The notes under the pieces: generated by a model
Database searches by the model: none
What the model saw: the letters and a program-made list of their open reading frames with translations, nothing else
Told to the model about the DNA's origin: nothing
NCBI GenBank assembly: GCA_022497155.1
Contig: MU385742.1
Span: forward strand, 372,001 to 436,000
Source of the DNA: Whalleya microplaca
Taxonomy: Eukaryota > Ascomycota > Sordariomycetes > Xylariales > Xylariaceae
DNA length: 64,000 nt
Direction of reading: 5' to 3'
Made by a program: the position numbers and the translations under genes
In this document: in pieces, positions 43,179 to 55,654 of the stretch
Position numbering within the stretch: the stretch's first letter is position 1
How the letters are laid out: the number at the start of each line of letters is the position of its first letter

Positions 43179-45776
43179 CCTTTTTAGTACTGCTGCAATT
43201 GAGAACCGGGAAAATCAATAGTCTGGCTCAGTGAGAACCAGTGAGAGTCGGAGACTTTAAAGTTCATCTATCCCGCAGATCTAAACATGCACCAATTCAA
43301 AAACCCGAGCCCTAGGTACTAGATAAGGAATAGGTCATGGCATCATAATAGCAGTATCTGACTTGATAGACGTCTTTCCGGGGTATCAAACTACGAAAAT
43401 GAGATTAATTGTCACTGAATCGGCTTGTGATTGGGTGAGATATCGCACGCCTTAAAGGTGGGTGGATCACGACATGTTAACCCAGTTTGACGTGACAGGC
43501 TTAGTACATGCATCTCGTACCTAAAAGACGGGTTGGCTAGTGTTTGGACCTTCAACCAAGCTTCTCGGCAATTGGCCATTATTAGCACCGCTTGAATGAT
43601 TAGATCATAATTCTTTGCATTGGCTACTTGACAATAACGTAGGAGGTGTTTCTTAGGAACTAAGTCTTGTGGATCGAGGTCTCTGATGAATGTACATTTC
43701 CGTTTCTCCGTGCAAGACACATAGCGTTCTTACTTGTCTCAATCCGACAATATGGTCTTTATTATTAGGTAACTGTCATGTCTTCATTAGGGCCATGGCA
43801 AAGCAGTTGATCGATTCCCACTCAATGATTTGTTGTATGTGGCTCTTTCGATGTTGAGATGTAGGGATCTACGAAAAGGGTTAATTGCTAAGCCGCATAG
43901 TCCAGTTACCTATATTCGGACAAAGTTGGCCAACTTTCCAGTAATCCATAGAACGCACAAGAACGACTGTAATCAGCTGGGATGATCTCGATCTATCTTG
44001 TCATGACGGCCCAAGTTTACGAACGACAAAAAAAGAAATATATATGAAGTAACAGAATACTAGAAGTGATATATTCAAATGGGACAGACCAGTTTAATAG
44101 TAGCAGATTAAAGTATGTACCCCCGAAATTTCAGCTTCCACCAAGTCTTAAGGCATTGTATTTGGACTACACTGATACACCTTTCTGTGAAATAAATCTG
44201 ATGTTCTCGAATCTAACATCTCCTTCTGATATACATATATATTAGGATCCACGTATAATTTTAGAACGGACCTTGCTCTTAGCCCCTTGCTGCTTGATTT
44301 CACAACTCAATAATCGGGGTAAATAAGTATAGCGCTACATAGGTAGACTCCCGTGTAACTATTCTATAATTGAATATGTTCTTGATACAATGAACCAAGC
44401 TTTCTATGTATGTGTTTAAGAGGCAAAGAAGGTAATTATTATATCTCCCACGATCTTCTACCAAAATAACCTTAGAACATTGGTATGCTTGACTAAACCG
44501 AGGACCTACCTGGGACCTCTAAGTGTCTATACGATCTAGTGTCTCAAAGTTTCTGCATACAAAATTTCATGTGTCATTAGTTTAATTGAATGGTCTTTAT
44601 TCGACTATGAGGGTGAATCGAGACACGTTATCTTTAGAGAGGCTCTCCGTTTATCTCGTGAAACATATAAAGACTGAGGCTTGTCATCGCACAAGTGTAA
44701 TATCTATATACCACAAGGAGTATTCGCAAGAGGTATGTAGCTCATAACCTATCACGTGTAAGTGACAGTCCTACCCCCTACGACTCCTCATTTAGCTAAG
44801 GGGCTGATGTAATCACTCTCTTATATATCATATAGAGCTTATAAAAGATACTAGTTACAGAGCATATTTCGAAGGCCTCGATTAGTAAAATCTCATCTTC
44901 ACCTTTAAGGTCATCGTTAAGGCTACACAATTCCAAGATCTGAGAGTATAAGGGAGGGGTCTCCAAAGCTCTCATTGGTGGGCTCTATGCCGTGGTAATT
45001 AAGTTGCAGTTAATTACGTGAAGCGCAATCAGGAACACTTATAGCGGAAGCACAGGTGCCGTGCCATGTATCTAGAGAGGTTATGAATAGAAACGCAGGT
45101 ATATATTTGCCACAAGATCTCATGACTATGCTCTTATTTATAAGCTTCCGCGCAGTCTTCTAGAGAGATGCAGCTGACAAAGCTATCCAATTAACGCTGT
45201 ATCCAATCATCAACATGCGACATAAGCAACGACACGATATGAACTATATTCTACATACTTCGAATACCACCCTGCCGAGTCTCTTCGCCATTCACCTAAG
45301 CTGGACGAACTCGTTCGATATGGCGCTCAAAGTGCCTTAAATCTGCAGTCATATACGTGACTAGACGCACATGTCGATGCAAGGAGCCGGAGTTTCTCAA
45401 CTGACCGTCTAAGCGCCGCAACCGTATGCGTTGCATCCGCGGATAATACCCCACAACACGACTCAGGACGCTCACGTAGTTCTAGACTGGACCTCAAATC
45501 CAGTATGTAGGTCGAGCTTCGGCTGCAGGACGAAAGAGGCAGCTGATGCGCCAGTACCGTACTCACTCGCCCGCTCACAAGTACGGATCTGAAAGCGTAT
45601 ATATGAAAGTGCCTGGTCGATCACTGGATATGGGCTGATCCCTTCCTCTTTGACCACTTACTTACTTACCTGCCTGCCTGCTCTCAGCCATACTACTACG
45701 ACACCGTAGTCTGCTCAAGCCTCTTACTATACATAGCTCGGGAAGACCACCTAGTTCAAATAAGCGCAGCTTCAAG
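43179..45776. other. gene-free spacer, 2.6 kb
   Basis: AT-rich. One uninterrupted minus-strand frame of 102 codons (43412-43720) is the only suggestive element and has no recognised domain. The right end (45.6-45.77 kb) is the promoter and leader of the small secreted protein. Confidence 0.5.
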
Positions 45777-46491
45777 ATGCCCAGCCTCGCAACCATCGCC
45801 CTCCTGGCCCTCCCCCTGGCCGTTGCAGGAGCGCCTGCGAACACCAAGCGCGCGCCAACTGGCCCCTTCGGGCTCTACGCCTACGGGCCCGGCATTGGCG
45901 GTGCTGCCGTGTTTAGCTCCGGGGGTACGCCGTTGTTCCTCATATTCAAGCGCAACCTGTGCGCCTAGCTGACTCGATATCCTTAGATTTCGCCTTCCTA
46001 GGCAACCCCAAGCTTCTCGACGATCCTGAGGCCGCCACCGTATCCTGTAGGTCCCCCCTCCCCACTTCTCCAAACCTATTACCTTGTACTCATGGATGAA
46101 CGGACTAACGCGCGCCGCAGTCACAACGGGGACCAACAACGCGCTCCTCGGCACGCCCACGGCCCCCGCTGACCTGTCGTCCTCCGCCGCGCGCCCGTCC
46201 TGGACGAACGCGACGTTCTTCATCCCGGGCCGCGGGTCGGCCTCGCACCAGGTGGGCTTCGCGCCGGCGCCGGGCCCGGCCGCCGACGTCGACGCCTCCG
46301 GCTTCGTCTTCTACGGCCAGGTGGCGCTGCACCAGAGCCCCGACGACCCGCAGCTGCGCACGCTGTGGTACGCCGTGCCCACGGCCACGGATGGCGTGTG
46401 GAGCCTGAACTGGAACTCCACGGCCGATGCGCGCGATGGAAAGGTGCTTGTTACGGTTAAGGCTACGCCGCCGGCGGTCCCGGAGGACTGA
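45777..46491 (+). CDS. small secreted protein of unknown function
   Basis: A 192-residue protein from three exons (45777-45924, 45987-46046, 46121-46491). Splicing rebuilds VFSSG-DFAFLGNP and EAATVS-FTTGTNNALLG; both introns are GT-AG (GTACGC and GTAGGT donors). The signal peptide MPSLATIALLALPLAVAGA is followed by a dibasic site (NTKRAP). The mature part is compact, with TNATFFIPG, VGFAPAP, FVFYGQVALH, TLWYAVPT and WSLNWNST strands and N-glycosylation sequons, and lacks cysteines after the signal. It looks like a beta-rich extracellular protein of the kind common among conserved fungal secreted hypotheticals. Exon 3 is very GC-rich compared with the AT-rich flanks. An effector or cell-wall role would be speculation. 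Confidence 0.78.
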
Positions 46492-47262
46492 GGGCTGAGG
46501 GGGAAAAGGGGGGAGAGGGCGTGGAGGATGAGAGGGTGAACGATGTGCTTGCTTGGTGGAGCCGTATGAGTTGCTAGGGGCTAGTTGGTTGGGCTGTTTT
46601 GCTCTGCTCATGTTGGAGGAAATTTTTCTCTGGTTTTGCTTTAGGAGTAGATGGAATTCTTTTGTAGGTTGGTAGTAAAAGGAGTGGTATTGGGATTGCT
46701 TTGACAGCTTGTGTTTTGACCCGTAATTCATAGCGATAACTTTGAAAAATCTATCAGTAATGAGAATCTAATGCCCTAGTGACGTAGTTACCCCCTAAAG
46801 GATGTCATGTATGCTCTATAGTCAGGAGCATAATCTCCGTATCACATAACGAGGCGCTGAAGTACACCTAGTTGGGGGACGAGTTATGGCCCAGAAACAT
46901 GCCAATGAAGCAGCAGATGCCAGCAGACGCTTTTCATCGGTGGTTCCGTGGCACATGTCGAACAAGTTTCTAAAAGATCTAGAAAGGTTGTAGTTAAACT
47001 CAGCAGTATCTTCGGATAAGGCCTATCGAACGATGTCTGCAAATGCCTGCAAGAATCTCCCGAAGGGGAAAGTACCAAAATAAAGTGATCCATGGTATCT
47101 ATCCCAGAAGCGAGTGGTAAGATATCAACGGGTTTCCTAAATCGGTTGACTGTAAATCGATTAATCTAGTCCTATAACTGGTGGCAATATTCTGCTCGAC
47201 ACCTTGGATGTATAGAGTATAGATAATGTAACGTTAGAGCCTAACAGTGTTTAGATATAAGA

Positions 47263-47301
<39 letters not shown>

Positions 47302-49041
47302 TCGTGAAGGATGGCGAGTGGGGGCTGTTCTCGACAGGCTTCTATCAGTCTCTCATACACTCACCTGATTGAGATTTTCAAGGCCAAGGTAGCTTCTGTA
47401 GCCATCCTATAGGGTCTTCCCTTGGATAACTCGACGATATAGTATGATTGCAACTTCTAATCATTAGTCAGAGCTTCCCAATGACTAGGTCCTGCACGTA
47501 GAGTTTGATCCCGAGATGATGACATGAAGACGATGGTGTACTCATTTAGAATATTGGGGATGTCAATCAATGAGCGCTGCCTGTGGACGTTCTTCGAAGT
47601 CCGTGTGTTTGAGTCAACCTGGTTAAACTCCCATCTATCAACCGGTTATTGACGAATGATACGCGCCCTATATTACAACATATTAATGCCTTGGTCGCAG
47701 GGACATCAAACTGAGAGGACTTATACTACCACCATTACGTACCATAACTACCCATCCATAACGGTATGGAAACCGTGCTATGGTCAAGTCTTGGAGGCAT
47801 ATTTTCAATTTCGGGTCTTGCAATGGCACAGCCTTAGCCATGGAAGGGTCTCGTTCACACGTACCTCAGCTCAGCAACATGCCGTAAGCAAATGTGTCTC
47901 TTCGTAGAGACGTGTGGTTAAGTAGTATTCAGATTGATGATATCATGCGGAGGCGAAGGCTAACCCAGCAACACCATTCGCGCGCGCTATCCATGGCAAC
48001 ATCCCGGGGCACTCGAACAAAGGCCATCACCCAGTTGAACGGTGCAAAGCAATATATTTACCAATAACACGAGGCCCTAACATCCTACAGCGTCGTCGAC
48101 GAAACAAAGTCCAATGACTTGCAAGTCAGTGTCAAACTTCCAGTTCGAAGGAAATACTCAAAGACAACGGTTTAGTAGTTTGAAGTGAATGCTCAAAGTG
48201 CTCAAAATCGTATTTCAATAATCGAAAGTAAATAATCAAAATACTGGTTGGAAAAATTCTTTTCTTTTCACCTCCTGCTCTCTTTTTTTCTCTTTCCCCT
48301 CTGAACATATGGTTTAGAGGTGTAACTCCACGAATGGTGATAGCCCTTAGACGCAAATCTGCCCTAATATGAAGAGGAAGATAGATGTGACAGCACTACA
48401 GCACTAACTGTAGTAGAAACTCATTGCTTACTCGTATAGAAGTCGCATATAGCCATAAAGGACTATGATATATAGCACGAGAAAATGCGCCTCAAGCTTT
48501 GTAATATGGGCCATCGATCTCAACTAGAAAGTTGACGATATTTGAAGGGAGCGCTGTTCCAAAATATCCGGGACTACCTAAGCTTTACTCGAATTCATAC
48601 ACTTGTGGAAGAATCTGAGATACACGAACAATCCTTAAGGGGACTATGAAAAGTCCTAAGGATGAAGGGAACTCTGTTGGGAAGCTAGTAAAAGACTACC
48701 TATCATAATACCGTGGGAGAAGTAGTATAGACATAGACCACCCATGTATATATATGACAAGTCTCATACAAACTGCAAGATCGAAGACTAGGCATCGTGA
48801 TGTGGGGAACTGGTGGGTTCGGGTTTCTCACCAGGGATTGCTTCTACCCCTCAGCCCCTCACTGGCCCCTGCATTTGTTAGGTAAGTATGGAGTCTAAGC
48901 TCTGCATCTCACGACGAGACGAAGGGCGTAGCCGGACGTCAACTCATAAATTCCTCGTCAGAGCGGGCACTTTTGAAGGATCCGGTTCGACAGAGAGTAT
49001 CTAGGTAGATAGCTTGTAGGTCCTCGACTTGAGACACCACA
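46492..49041. other. gene-free spacer, 2.5 kb
   Basis: It contains the 3' UTR of the secreted protein, an AT microsatellite and the promoter of the acetyltransferase. Frames at 46884-47093 (-), 47656-47907 (+) and 48132-48356 (-) have no family features. Confidence 0.55.
47266..47296. repeat. (TA)n microsatellite
   Basis: About 15 uninterrupted TA dinucleotides in an AT-rich spacer. Confidence 0.95.
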
Positions 49042-49663
49042 ATGGCACCAGCAGCTTGCAAAGTCCGACATGCCCGTCGAGAAGGTAGGTAAAACTCCAA
49101 TAACGGCACGAGTGATCGGTGTCTAGACAGTACTAACCAGGCTATTTCGGTCAGACGTTTCCACCATCCTCCAATTGATCCGCGAGCTGGCCGACTACGA
49201 GCACGAACTTGATGCCGTCGAGGCGACCGAAACGACACTCCTCTCGTCCGTAGCCTTTGCCCCGGATGGTGCCGAATCGACGTCTACTGCGCCCAACACG
49301 GAGCCCACATCCCCTACGAAACCGGCGAGATGCCTCCTCCTCTTCAATGAGGAAGGCAGACCGGCTGGCATGGCGCTGTATTTCTACAACTACAGCACGT
49401 GGCGCGCCAGAGCAGGTATTTATCTCGAGGACTTGTTTGTTCGACCGACGGAGCGCAAGAAGGGGTACGGGAAGAAACTGCTTGTCGAGCTGGCTAAGGA
49501 GGTCGTGGCGACGAATGGCGGAAGACTCGAGTGGAGCGTGCTGAAATGGAACGAGCCGAGCATCAAGTTTTACGAGTCCATCGGAGCCAAGGCAATGAAC
49601 GACTGGGTTGGCATGCGGGTCGATCGCGAGGGATTGATAACGTTGGCTAGCTCGTTAGATTGA
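49042..49663 (+). CDS. GNAT N-acetyltransferase, spermidine/spermine acetyltransferase-like
   Basis: A 183-residue protein from two exons (49042-49084 and 49155-49663); the intron starts GTAGGT and ends GTCAG, and the join reads RHARRE-DVSTILQLIRELADYE. The N-terminal pattern (CKVRHARREDVSTILQLI) is the usual first strand-helix of SSAT-like GNAT enzymes. GIYLEDLFVRPTERKKGYGKKLL holds the acetyl-CoA pyrophosphate loop (R/Q-x-x-G-x-G/A equivalent KKGYGK). WSVLKWNEPSIKFYESIGAKAMNDW matches the AEWNEPSINFY block of SAT1-type enzymes, and MRVDREGL closes the fold. Probable role: transfer of acetyl groups from acetyl-CoA to a polyamine or related amine in the cytosol. Thialysine or other amine specificity is possible. 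Confidence 0.9.
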
Positions 49664-49762
49664 ACTGATTCGATTGAAATGCCGGCATTGTAGAATAGGT
49701 AGCGTCTGTACTCGTAGGACTGCCTGCTTCGCGAATGAGGGGCCTAATTAGACGTGGTGAAA

Positions 49763-50845
49763 CTATTCCGGAGATCCACGGGGAGTTGTCGAACGTGTAG
49801 GTCGCTTCAATTTGCCATTCTGATCAATGCCCTGGAAGAACATAAAATCCTTTCTGGCAGGGTTGGATACCTTCGGGTCGCTTTTGCCCCAAGTGATGCC
49901 CCATTTCCCTGTCTGGGGTTTTTGCTGCACCACGGGGGATGTTTCCCAGACACGTCCATATAGAGCGCGCCGGAATCTCCTGGGGCCTAGGACTCGTACG
50001 CCGATGGGCCGACCTTGCCCTCGGGGGTCTTCGTCCTGCTGGCCGGTGAGACTCTTCATCCTGCGGGAACTCCCCCTTTCGATCGACCGCACTGGTGCCG
50101 TGACATACTTTGTCCAGTCCCATTGCTCCGCATCCTCCGTCGTGACAGAGGCGGACTGCGCAACTGGCCTCCTCTTCGGCATCTGGTAATGCATCGGCTC
50201 GGCCTGACCGTGTACCAAGGCACCCAACTGGTCCCACTCTCCCCTGGGTAACGGTGGTAGCAGCTGATGGAGGACACTGGCCCAGTGACTCTTTAGTTTG
50301 TTCCTCGAGAGTCTGTTGGTGAGTGGACGCCCGAAAGAATTCTCGTTTGGGATGGCTCGGATCGGATCGAACATACGTCGCATTTGTTGGGGCCAAGCAT
50401 TCGACTGTTGCTGAACCTGGGAGGCTGCAATTGCTTTAATCTTGCCTGTGGACCAGTTGTCTAGCCAGTCGGGCTCTCGATGGCTATGGGCAATCTTTAA
50501 TCTGATACTCTGGTCTAACTCAGAAGAATTCATAGAAGGACTTGGGGCCAGCAGGGCAGAGGCTAGCTGGCGGCGTCGCTTGCCGACTCTCCCAGTAGCC
50601 ATGTAGCATAGATGTAGCAGGCGTTCGACATGGCCGGCCGTTGCGGAGCGAAGATAGCGCAGGCTGTGGTGGGCTTCTTTGATATAGACTTTGGTATCTC
50701 TGTGAGGCTCGCTGCAGTCGCGAAAGCGATCTCGAATGCGCTCGGTTATATAGGGTTGACACAGGGGAGGAAGATAAGAAGCCTCTCGCAGAAGATGTCG
50801 ATAGAGATGGAGTGGCGCGCTCGGATGGGGGATCTGGAGGGGCAT
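49763..50845 (-). CDS. LYR-motif protein, Cup1-like (mitochondrial)
   Basis: A 360-residue protein from one exon. The N-terminus PLHLYRHLLREASYLPPLCQ carries the L-Y-R motif and downstream basic positions of the complex 1 LYR family; ITERIRDRFRDC and the helix around SLRYLRSATAGHVERLLHL complete the three-helix LYR fold by residue 85. LYR proteins bind mitochondrial acyl-carrier protein and assist Fe-S or respiratory-complex assembly. Most are about 100 residues. This one has a C-terminal extension of about 270 residues rich in Arg, Trp and Pro (for example WTKYVTAPVRSIERGSSRRM and TGKWGITWGKSD), a layout I associate with the fungal Cup1-like subgroup, known from fission yeast. LYR assignment is firm, Cup1 subgroup moderate. 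It converges with the acetyltransferase, only 99 bp between stops. Confidence 0.75.
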   Translation of the reverse strand: MPLQIPHPSAPLHLYRHLLREASYLPPLCQPYITERIRDRFRDCSEPHRDTKVYIKEAHHSLRYLRSATAGHVERLLHLCYMATGRVGKRRRQLASALLAPSPSMNSSELDQSIRLKIAHSHREPDWLDNWSTGKIKAIAASQVQQQSNAWPQQMRRMFDPIRAIPNENSFGRPLTNRLSRNKLKSHWASVLHQLLPPLPRGEWDQLGALVHGQAEPMHYQMPKRRPVAQSASVTTEDAEQWDWTKYVTAPVRSIERGSSRRMKSLTGQQDEDPRGQGRPIGVRVLGPRRFRRALYGRVWETSPVVQQKPQTGKWGITWGKSDPKVSNPARKDFMFFQGIDQNGKLKRPTRSTTPRGSPE

Positions 50846-52140
50846 TGTCTTCTATATATCAATCATCAACTGGTTGTAGTCGTTGTCATTCATCCCCGGG
50901 CTAACGAGTCAACAGTCAACAGTCAACCATTTATCTATTTGCGTAGACACATGACATTTACTCAAATCAGCTGTAATAAAGTGTTGGCCATGGCTGAGGT
51001 AAAGACTCTGATATGAATATGTAGATAGGTGGTTGAAAGACGCTGAGAGTATTCCGTACATGTATATACACACTATAGAGCATCAGGTCTGGAGCTGTGG
51101 CCGATGGGACGAAGATCAAAATATGAACGATACCTTAACCTTACATAACCTGCTACCTACATAATGTACATAAACTGTACATCCGTATAAAGCTTACATA
51201 TCCTTATCGATTCGATACCTACATATTTAACTTATCTTATCAAAGTGGAACTACTTGATTGGATGGTGGACCGGTCTACAATTGTTGAATGGCAGTTCGG
51301 TGCTCGGCTCCTTCCATACAAAATACAGTACGGAATACAGTACCTATATGTACATATAATATGATTCCCATTGATACGGAACAGAGTCCCCCTTATTTCA
51401 CTGTGCACATTCTATGGATGCAATCCATAAAAAGGTACGTACCTGTAGGTACATGCATCAAATGTGCCTCCCCTCATTTTGTGTCAATAGGCGGTCTGTG
51501 CTCCGCATCCTATAAGGTTATTTCGCACTCCTTTCAATGGCCCGCGCGTGTCAGTACGTGTCTCTGCTCTCCCCCCCCTTCAGCCACGACTCACACGCCT
51601 GTCACGAAACTGACACGTCCCAATCCCGACCAGAGTGCCTGCTACACTATTCCCAATTCCCACCTTTTAATTGATTTCCTTCTTTGGGAGTCTCAGATAC
51701 TGAGGGAGACCGAGAAACGAGCATTGTTCGCGACGGCCGCTTGATAGGGATTATTAGCGCGTCTGCCGTCGTGTCACTGCTACCGCTGCCGCTACCGCCA
51801 CGACTACGTCTTCTTTACAGTTCACATCGTCATCGTCACCTCGCCTCGCCTCACCTCACCTTGTCCGTCTTTTTGTTCGTCTGTCTAACAGCTAATGTTA
51901 ATACCATTGTCCCCTGCATGCATTGTCGGCTCCCAGCATCGTCGAGTCTAGTACCACAGGTGACTTCGTTCCTCTTCTGTATCGCTTCAGTCTCCTTTAC
52001 ATCGCCCGAGGAAGCAGAAAGTAGGAGCCGGTAGTTTAAACCGCATTGGGGTGTTACGAGAACAGAAATCCCATGTTAGAGTTCAACCTCGGTCTTGAAT
52101 ATCGAGTACTAGCCTATCTCAAGCCTGCCTTTGGCCACTG
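50846..52140. other. divergent promoter region and long leader of the APSES gene
   Basis: A 1.3 kb region between the divergent starts of the LYR and APSES genes. The right part (about 51.5-52.1 kb) is C/T-rich and probably the promoter and long 5' leader typical of fungal regulators. Open frames there (51289-51744, 51684-52034) are compositional. No ACGCGT box was noticed by eye. Confidence 0.5.
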
Positions 52141-54898
52141 ATGGCCTCGACAGCGACTGTCACCGCCCATCATCATCAACTGAATATCCCCGGTGCCCCC
52201 GTCTCTGCTCCCATCTCTACTCCCGTCTCTGCGGCCCAAGCCGCGCCGAACTCCCACCCGATATCTTATTCCTCTGCCATACCGCCGCTGCAGCCTTCAG
52301 CCCCTGGTAGGAAAAGCAGCCTAGACACTGCCGTAAAGGACGCCAGCATGTCACAATCGCAACCCTCCTCGCAGCAGTCTTTCAGCATGAGCCAGCCCTC
52401 CCAGCCGCATCGACAGTTCTCCGACTCGAGCATGAGGATGGGCAATGGCCACGGACATGTCCACGGCCACGAAGGCCCACAGATCTACTCGGTGAGTCGC
52501 ATAAATCCCCATGTGCCTGGTAATTGCATCTGACTGAGGTATTTAGGCTGTGTATTCTAGTGTAGATGTGTACGAGATGGAGGTCAATGGCATTGCGGTG
52601 ATGCGGCGCCGGAACGACAGCTGGTTGAATGCCACCCAGATCCTTAAAGTCGCTAGTATAGACAAGGGGAAACGCACCAAGATCCTCGAGAAGGAGATCC
52701 AAACCGGCGAGCATGAGAAAGTACAGGGCGGCTACGGTAAATACCAAGGCACATGGATCAGGTTTGAACGGGGTGTGGAGGTGTGCCGTCAATACGGCGT
52801 TGAAGAGCTGTTGCGGCCCCTGCTGACCTACGACATGGGCCAAGATGGAGGCATCGCCGGTAGGGGCGACTTAAATACTCCTACAAAGGAGCAGGCCATG
52901 GCTGCACTGAGGAAGCGCATGTATAGCCAAAACAACGAGGGGCGCACCAATGGATTATCAGGGACCTTCTTCAAGAACATCTCGAGTACGGCATCAAACG
53001 CCGTGGCTGCTATAAGCAAGGCTCGTTTCGATTCGCCCGGTCCAAGGGGCCGCAATGGCCCAACACGGCCTCCTAGTTTTAGTCGGCAGTCGTCGATGCA
53101 AAACACGGACGATTTCCCCGGAAATTCCCAGCAAAGCTTCACCTCTGACTACGGGCAGAATGCTGATTCCGCCTACTCGACCCAGAACACACACATCTTC
53201 AACGGTGACGAGCCACCGCGGAAGCGCCAAAGGGTCGTCACCCCTGCCGACAGCTTCGGGTATGCATCTCAATCTATGGAGGTGTACGCCAATAATTTCC
53301 CCGGCTCGCCTACCGAACCCAACGAATCTTTCGTTTATTCTCAGGCCGGCATCGACATACATGAGAGCGATAACATGCCGCTGCCACCCCTACCTTTCGA
53401 CGTCTCGGAGGAGGGCGAGCAAAAGCGTAGCCTGCTGATGGGGCTTTTCCTGGACCCCAATGCCAACGACTCCGACTACTCCCAGACCGAGGCTCTTCGG
53501 ACATTAGGACCCTTGGATCTCGATTTCCCTATTGATGCATCAAGCCACACTGCTCTACACTGGGCTGCCACGCTAGCACGAATGCCTCTCCTGCGAGCGC
53601 TGATATCGGCTGGTGCGAATCCGTTTCGAGTTAATGCCTCGGGTGAAACGGCCTTGATGAGAGCTTCAGCAGTGACCAATAACTCCGACCAGGTTTCGTT
53701 CCCCGAGCTACTCGATGTCTTAGGTAATACTATCGACATTCGAGATAATAAGGGGCGTACAGTTCTACACCACATTGCCGTAACAAGTGCTGTAAAAGGA
53801 CGAAGCCATTCCAGTAGGTACTACCTCGAGAGTCTTCTCGAGTGGGTTGTAAGACAAGGTAGTGCCCCGAGTAGTCAAAACACTGCTGCTGGTAGTAGCG
53901 CAAGTCAGCCCAAGATGGGCATTGGACGATTCATGAGCGAGATAGTCAACGCGCAAGACAAATCGGGAGATACCGCGCTCAACATTGCTGCTCGGATTGG
54001 CAACAGGAGTATAATTTCGCAACTGCTCGAGGTGGGCGCGGATCCCAATATCGCCAACAAGGCAGGCCTGAAGCCCGTTGATTTTGGAATTGGCGGTGAT
54101 CTTGGAGAGGATGGTGCGAATGGTGGATTGATCGGCGCAGACAAAACGGGCACTCTTAGCAACAGTCAGAGGACCCGGGAGAGCAGCGACGAGATTATTA
54201 CCTGTGAGTTTGCAAATTATAGACCCTCGATGCTTCTCCGTTCAGGAGGAAACTAACAGACACTAGCCATCACGCATCTCCTAGACGAGACTTCAACAAG
54301 CTTCCAATCAGAGCTGAAGAAGAAACAGGCCGATCTCGACTCGCTCCACGCGTCCTTGCGGACTACTTCTACGCAATTAGGTGACGCTCGGCGCACACTC
54401 GAGACGCTGCAAACAACGTTCAAATCACAGTCGCACACGCGCCAGCGGATATTCAACCTTAGTCGCGGCCGCGACGAAGAGCAGAAGCGCCTCATGCGCC
54501 TAGAGCAGAACCACGGGCGTCTCGACATGAGCGACGCCTGGGAAGCGGAGTTAAGCAAGGCCCTGGAATCCGCATCGTCGTCATCATCTGGCGGAGACCC
54601 AGCATCGAACGCGAACACCGCGGTCACGCTCCCCAGCGCCGCGGTCCTCCGCGCAAGGATACAGGCGCTCAAGTCCCGCACCGGCGCCACGCGGAAGGGC
54701 GTCGACGCGCTCAAGGGCCGCAGCAGGGACGTCGAGCTCAAGTACCGCCGCGTCGTGGCGCTGTGCACCAACGTGCAGGAGAGCGAGGTCGACGTCGTCG
54801 TCGACGGCCTGCTGCGCGCCGTGGAGAGCGAGAAGGGCGAGCTGGAGATCGGGCGCGTGAGGAGGTTCCTCGGCGGTGTCGATGGCGTTGTGCATTGA
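52141..54898 (+). CDS. APSES-ankyrin transcription factor, Mbp1/Res-type MBF subunit
   Basis: An 879-residue nuclear regulator from three exons (52141-52491, 52547-54203, 54267-54898). The joins read GPQIYS-AVYSSVDVYEMEV and SSDEIIT-SITHLLDE. The N-terminus is Ser/Gln/Pro/His-rich and disordered. The APSES/KilA-N DNA-binding domain (about 118-225) includes VMRRRNDSWLNATQILKVA, GKRTKILEKE and QGTWIRFERGVEVCRQYGV. Ankyrin repeats follow (about 430-530, HTALHWAATLARMPLLRALI and GRTVLHHIAVTS; again near 600-640, GDTALNIAARIGNRSIISQL). A coiled coil (about 670-760) and a basic C-terminus complete the Swi4/Mbp1 layout. Such proteins, with a Swi6-like partner, drive G1/S transcription through MCB-type elements. 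Mbp1-type is favoured over StuA/Xbp1 types, which lack ankyrin repeats. Confidence 0.93.
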
Positions 54899-55654
54899 TT
54901 TATATTTTTTCTTCTTCCCCTTTTGTAGACGCATTTCAGCGATCCCATCCTTCGATACGTGGGTTCTGCGCGACATGGTCAGTTTTGTGAGTAGAGCTAA
55001 GGGGCTAAGACCCGAGTGTCGAATTATTATTGTATACGGCATGAGATGACGCGGTGGCATTATACACTTTGGTCTTTTTTTGTACGCCGGAGTTGCGACT
55101 CTTAGAGCCCCTTCAAGGCGGCGGGCATATATTGGGGAGATGATCGGGAGGGGGGCAGGGGCGGCATTACTTATCATGATCCGTCGCGTCTATGTCTATA
55201 TACCACGAACCAGGTCGTAAGGGGGACCAACTGCTTACCTAGTATATATGAATGCTTTTTTCACTCGATCAAACTGCTACTGGTTCTTTGATATGGCGCT
55301 AGATGACTTGTTATGTCTCTGCTCATGGGGCGTAGGCTGAAGTTATATTTAAGAGAGAAGCATGCCGGGCGGTGTTTGTGGGTGGAAAATACTACCGGCA
55401 CATACAACATATGACCTGAATGAATTATACGCTGTTATTGTCATCCATATATCATGGCAATTTATTATTCGCATAGGGGTATCATTTCATTTCATTTCAT
55501 CTCATACTCTGCTAGTTACTCACGCCCTTCCCCTCCTCTATCCCATTCATTTTTCAACTCTGGAATCCCACCCCTATTCCCACAGCCGTACGTTCCTCCA
55601 TCCCCACTCACCCGAAGCTGCAACCCGCACCCTACCTATCTACCTCCCACTTAG
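54899..55654. other. convergent spacer between APSES and Fta1 genes
   Basis: Both flanking genes end here. It contains short ATTTC repeats near 55485-55500 and C/T-rich sequence. No gene was seen. Confidence 0.6.

Noticed and set aside
45756..46731. Minus-strand frames of 155 and 208 codons over the secreted protein gene
   Set aside because: Their Arg/Gly-rich composition comes from the GC-rich sense exon, and the spliced sense gene has a signal peptide and consistent frame.
51289..52034. Frames of 151 and 116 codons upstream of the APSES gene
   Set aside because: C/T-rich leader sequence giving Pro/Ser/Leu/Arg-rich translations; more likely promoter and 5' UTR.
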